This document shows, one piece after another, positions 6,001 through 6,577 of a stretch of DNA of 6,577 nucleotides. The stretch lies in contig CAJXSA010000223.1 in assembly GCA_913060595.1 (NCBI GenBank), forward strand, positions 1 through 6,577, in the 5' to 3' direction. The position numbers and the translations under genes are program-made. The DNA comes from an uncultured Ignavibacteria bacterium. Lineage in GTDB: Bacteria; Bacteroidota; Ignavibacteria; SZUA-365. The first letter of the stretch is position 1, and each line of letters opens with the position of its first letter. The notes below the pieces were generated by a model. That model saw only the letters and a list, made by a program, of their open reading frames with translations, did no database searches and was not told where the DNA came from.

Positions 6001-6307
6001 GGCGGTCGATGTCGTCGAGCGCCGCGGACAGATACGCGATCTCCTCGCGGTCGCCGCTTTCCCGCACCGCGGCGCGAAGCGACTGCTCGAATTTTTCACG
6101 CAGATGACCGGCCGCTTTTACGGTGAAGGTCATCGCCGCGAGATGCTCGATGCGTGTGCGGCCCGTGCGCAGCAGCGCGGTCATCCGCGCCACCATGCTG
6201 GTGGTTTTCCCCGTCCCGGCCGCCGCCTCGACGAGCAGGGACGTGTCCAGATCGGAGGTGATGCGCGCGCGCGCCTCCCGGTCGGCAAGCGAGGTGTGAT
6301 CAGTCAT
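3077..6307 (-). CDS. addA: AddA: ATP-dependent helicase-nuclease subunit of the AddAB recombination complex
   Basis: This encodes 1076 residues when started at the ATG complementary to 6305-6307; AGGAGG (complement of 6315-6320) lies seven bases upstream, whereas the longer frame from 6349 adds 14 residues without such support. It is a superfamily 1 UvrD/RecB-type helicase: Walker A AAAGTGKT (28-35), motif Ia TFTVKAA (60-66), TIHAFC (107-112), Walker B VDEFQD (358-363), motif III VVGDPRQSIYRFRRAD (397-412), motif IV SSFRA (435-439), motif V NVHKAKGLE (734-742), motif VI YVAATRA (816-822). The C-terminus is a RecB-family PD-(D/E)XK nuclease: GSAAHRILE (926-934, H930), RGTIDAVF (1009-1016, D1013), VDYKTD (1025-1030, D1026 and K1028) and Q1046-x3-Y1050. 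All catalytic residues are present, so both activities should be intact. With AddB it should unwind and resect double-strand breaks, respond to a Chi-like sequence and load RecA in the cytoplasm. It is somewhat shorter than Firmicute AddA (about 1,230 residues). The large open frame antisense to it (4910-6322) is a GC-composition shadow. Confidence 0.93.
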   Translation of the reverse strand: MTDHTSLADREARARITSDLDTSLLVEAAAGTGKTTSMVARMTALLRTGRTRIEHLAAMTFTVKAAGHLREKFEQSLRAAVRESGDREEIAYLSAALDDIDRPFIGTIHAFCATLLRERPLEAGVDPGFAVLDETEAALLRARVFHDFMRDGENTSPSAAGQEGHHIPLAALRDAYEQLCANPDVEFPAPAVPEPDLSAAFAQLCDLIEDLGALLPPDSASNDEDRLQSLLRATMRQPYRTTHDTAGRATLLAPFRSGEDLVRLKSWRDLIDDAKTDVRERCGAFAAEFVEPALRSWESFLYPAAIAQARRIAARWETEKQRRGLCTNDDLLILTRDMLRDHPAVREELQQRFTHLLVDEFQDTDPVQAEIMLYLTGEDTTERDWHRLRPRPGSLFVVGDPRQSIYRFRRADITVYNSVARILEANGSSRLRLSSSFRALPAVCDWVNTRFAEVFPAAETPYQAAHVPLTAVRSGESPLRGAYAMPITYSGMKSSATMLAEETALLAQWTASALAAEIRIAVRADDGTETQRVLAPRDILLLTPTNAGIDAFAAAMEQRGIPVTVAGGYALRDRKTLRPLMHILHALADPLDEISVVAYLRGPLCGADDAALADYRARGGQFTFFSPVIKGADTRILDGLAFLKGKVRLLRSLPPAAVIGSIIEEAGLLSWTASAERGNLRAGTLQRLVEFAQAASARGQAFADIVSGLDAAMERSRVDGIALFPDANAVRIMNVHKAKGLEAPVVILARHNGARTGRDLQTVCIDRRTQPPRGVMRVQQRFPGGGAVPVAVAADWEDVRAVEQQYLDAERERLQYVAATRAECVLLVVRRSNESKTPDSWDVLLRGSLEDAPEFPAAPDTAESHAPTLPSPRQVKDEIERRRIAAAQKSYVLQSPSRLAHPIDGGAAKGGPEHTPASDGQGRHFGSAAHRILETALRDSPEDARLLIAPIAEEMKLDGAQQDMLREMLERAVSNALWQRMSAATRCYTELPFGEMISGDRETIPTVMRGTIDAVFEENGVWTIVDYKTDEVRDADDPRVAQYRQQIGAYRDAWERITGQRPRALLWFVRTDLIAE

Positions 6308-6577
6308 GCTGCAGCCTCCTGAACGCGTCGAGCGCATGGTTGCTTTCATCGGCGACTTTCCGCGCGCTCTGGCCGCTCACCTCCGCGCTGTCGCCGCAGA
6401 GGTCGGCGTACGCGCAACCATTGCAGTCCTTCTTGCGCATGCTGTGCGGAAACGTTCCCGTGCGTATCAGTATGCACAGGTTTTCGAGGATTGACGGGAG
6501 CTCCGCTTCACCGAGGGGCATGCGGACGCGGCTGCCCTGCTCCTTCTCACTCAGGTAGAAGTACTCGGCATGCAGCG
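6300..6577 (-). CDS. addB: AddB, C-terminal end with iron-sulfur cysteines (partial)
   Basis: The frame is open from the right edge and ends at TGA (complement of 6300-6302), giving the last 91 full codons of a larger protein. The tail contains C51-N-G-C54 and C60 (C-x2-C-x5-C; complement of 6396-6425) in the context D-C-x2-C-x-Y. This is exactly the spacing of the three C-terminal cysteines that, with one Cys upstream of the nuclease domain, hold the 4Fe-4S cluster in Bacillus AddB. The AddB nuclease and helicase-like parts, and the fourth Cys, lie outside the window. The stop overlaps the addA start by 8 bp, the usual B-then-A order. Alternatives are another iron-sulfur RecB-family nuclease such as an AdnA-like protein or a stand-alone PD-(D/E)XK exonuclease, but the neighbour makes AddB by far the likeliest. 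Confidence 0.85.
   Translation of the reverse strand, partial: LHAEYFYLSEKEQGSRVRMPLGEAELPSILENLCILIRTGTFPHSMRKKDCNGCAYADLCGDSAEVSGQSARKVADESNHALDAFRRLQHD
6315..6320 (-). promoter_or_regulatory. Ribosome-binding site deciding the addA start
   Basis: AGGAGG on the minus strand lies within the last codons of addB, seven bases before the ATG at 6305-6307. This sets the addA start there and predicts re-initiation by ribosomes finishing addB. Confidence 0.85.

Noticed and set aside
4910..6322. 470-codon open frame on the plus strand opposite addA
   Set aside because: It lies wholly antisense to a protein with every helicase motif, has no supported ribosome-binding site and no recognisable domain. 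Long antisense frames are expected in GC-rich genes.
6308..6349. A 14-residue longer AddA start at 6349
   Set aside because: AGGAGG lies seven bases before the internal ATG at 6305-6307, and family members begin close to the TSLADREAR-like stretch. The upstream ATG has no such site and would overlap addB further.
1..6577. Searched for CRISPR arrays, tRNA/rRNA genes, transposases, integrase sites, toxin-antitoxin pairs and phage genes
   Set aside because: No regularly spaced repeats, RNA-gene hallmarks, transposase or integrase motifs, or terminal inverted repeats were seen. The window reads as ordinary chromosomal genes.

Overview
The window is GC-rich, bacterial and protein-coding on both strands. 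It looks like chromosomal DNA of a Gram-negative bacterium. Four of its six genes begin with Sec-type export signals: two ordinary signal peptides, an outer-membrane barrel precursor and a lipoprotein. An AddA-AddB type recombination enzyme, a possible Bacteroidetes-style promoter (TTG, 20 nt, gAccTTTG) and a secreted protein with a glycogen-binding (CBM48/AMPK-type) domain would all fit the Bacteroidota/Chlorobi/Ignavibacteria (FCB) group. That placement is inference from style; no phylogenetic marker is present. Shine-Dalgarno motifs (AGGAGG, GGAGG, AAGGAG) stand before five of the six starts that are visible or can be refined.

Layout from left to right. (1) Positions 1-257, minus strand: the N-terminal 85 residues of an unrecognised secreted protein running off the left edge. 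(2) Positions 258-623: a divergent intergenic region with an AT-rich palindrome, a possible promoter and a long leader. (3) Positions 624-1280, plus: a small outer-membrane beta-barrel protein. (4) Positions 1281-1492: a gap with hairpins and a possible second promoter. (5) Positions 1493-2197, plus: a lipoprotein of unknown role, closed by a strong intrinsic terminator at 2219-2255. (6) Positions 2254-3030, minus: a secreted protein with a C-terminal glycogen-binding domain. (7) Positions 3077-6307, minus: AddA helicase-nuclease with all helicase and nuclease motifs. (8) Positions 6300-6577, minus: the C-terminus of AddB with its iron-sulfur cysteine cluster, overlapping the addA start by 8 bp.

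The only clear functional unit is addB-addA. The two overlap and should be co-translated into a heterodimeric enzyme that resects DNA double-strand breaks and loads RecA. The CBM48 gene follows addA by 46 bp on the same strand without an obvious promoter of its own, so it may be read through from addBA although its product is exported. The two plus-strand genes (barrel, lipoprotein) face the addBA-CBM48 group and meet it at the shared terminator. I see no mobile element, CRISPR array, RNA gene or defence island. The least ordinary items are the two-domain secreted CBM48 protein, the uncharacterised lipoprotein, and the leader of the barrel gene.
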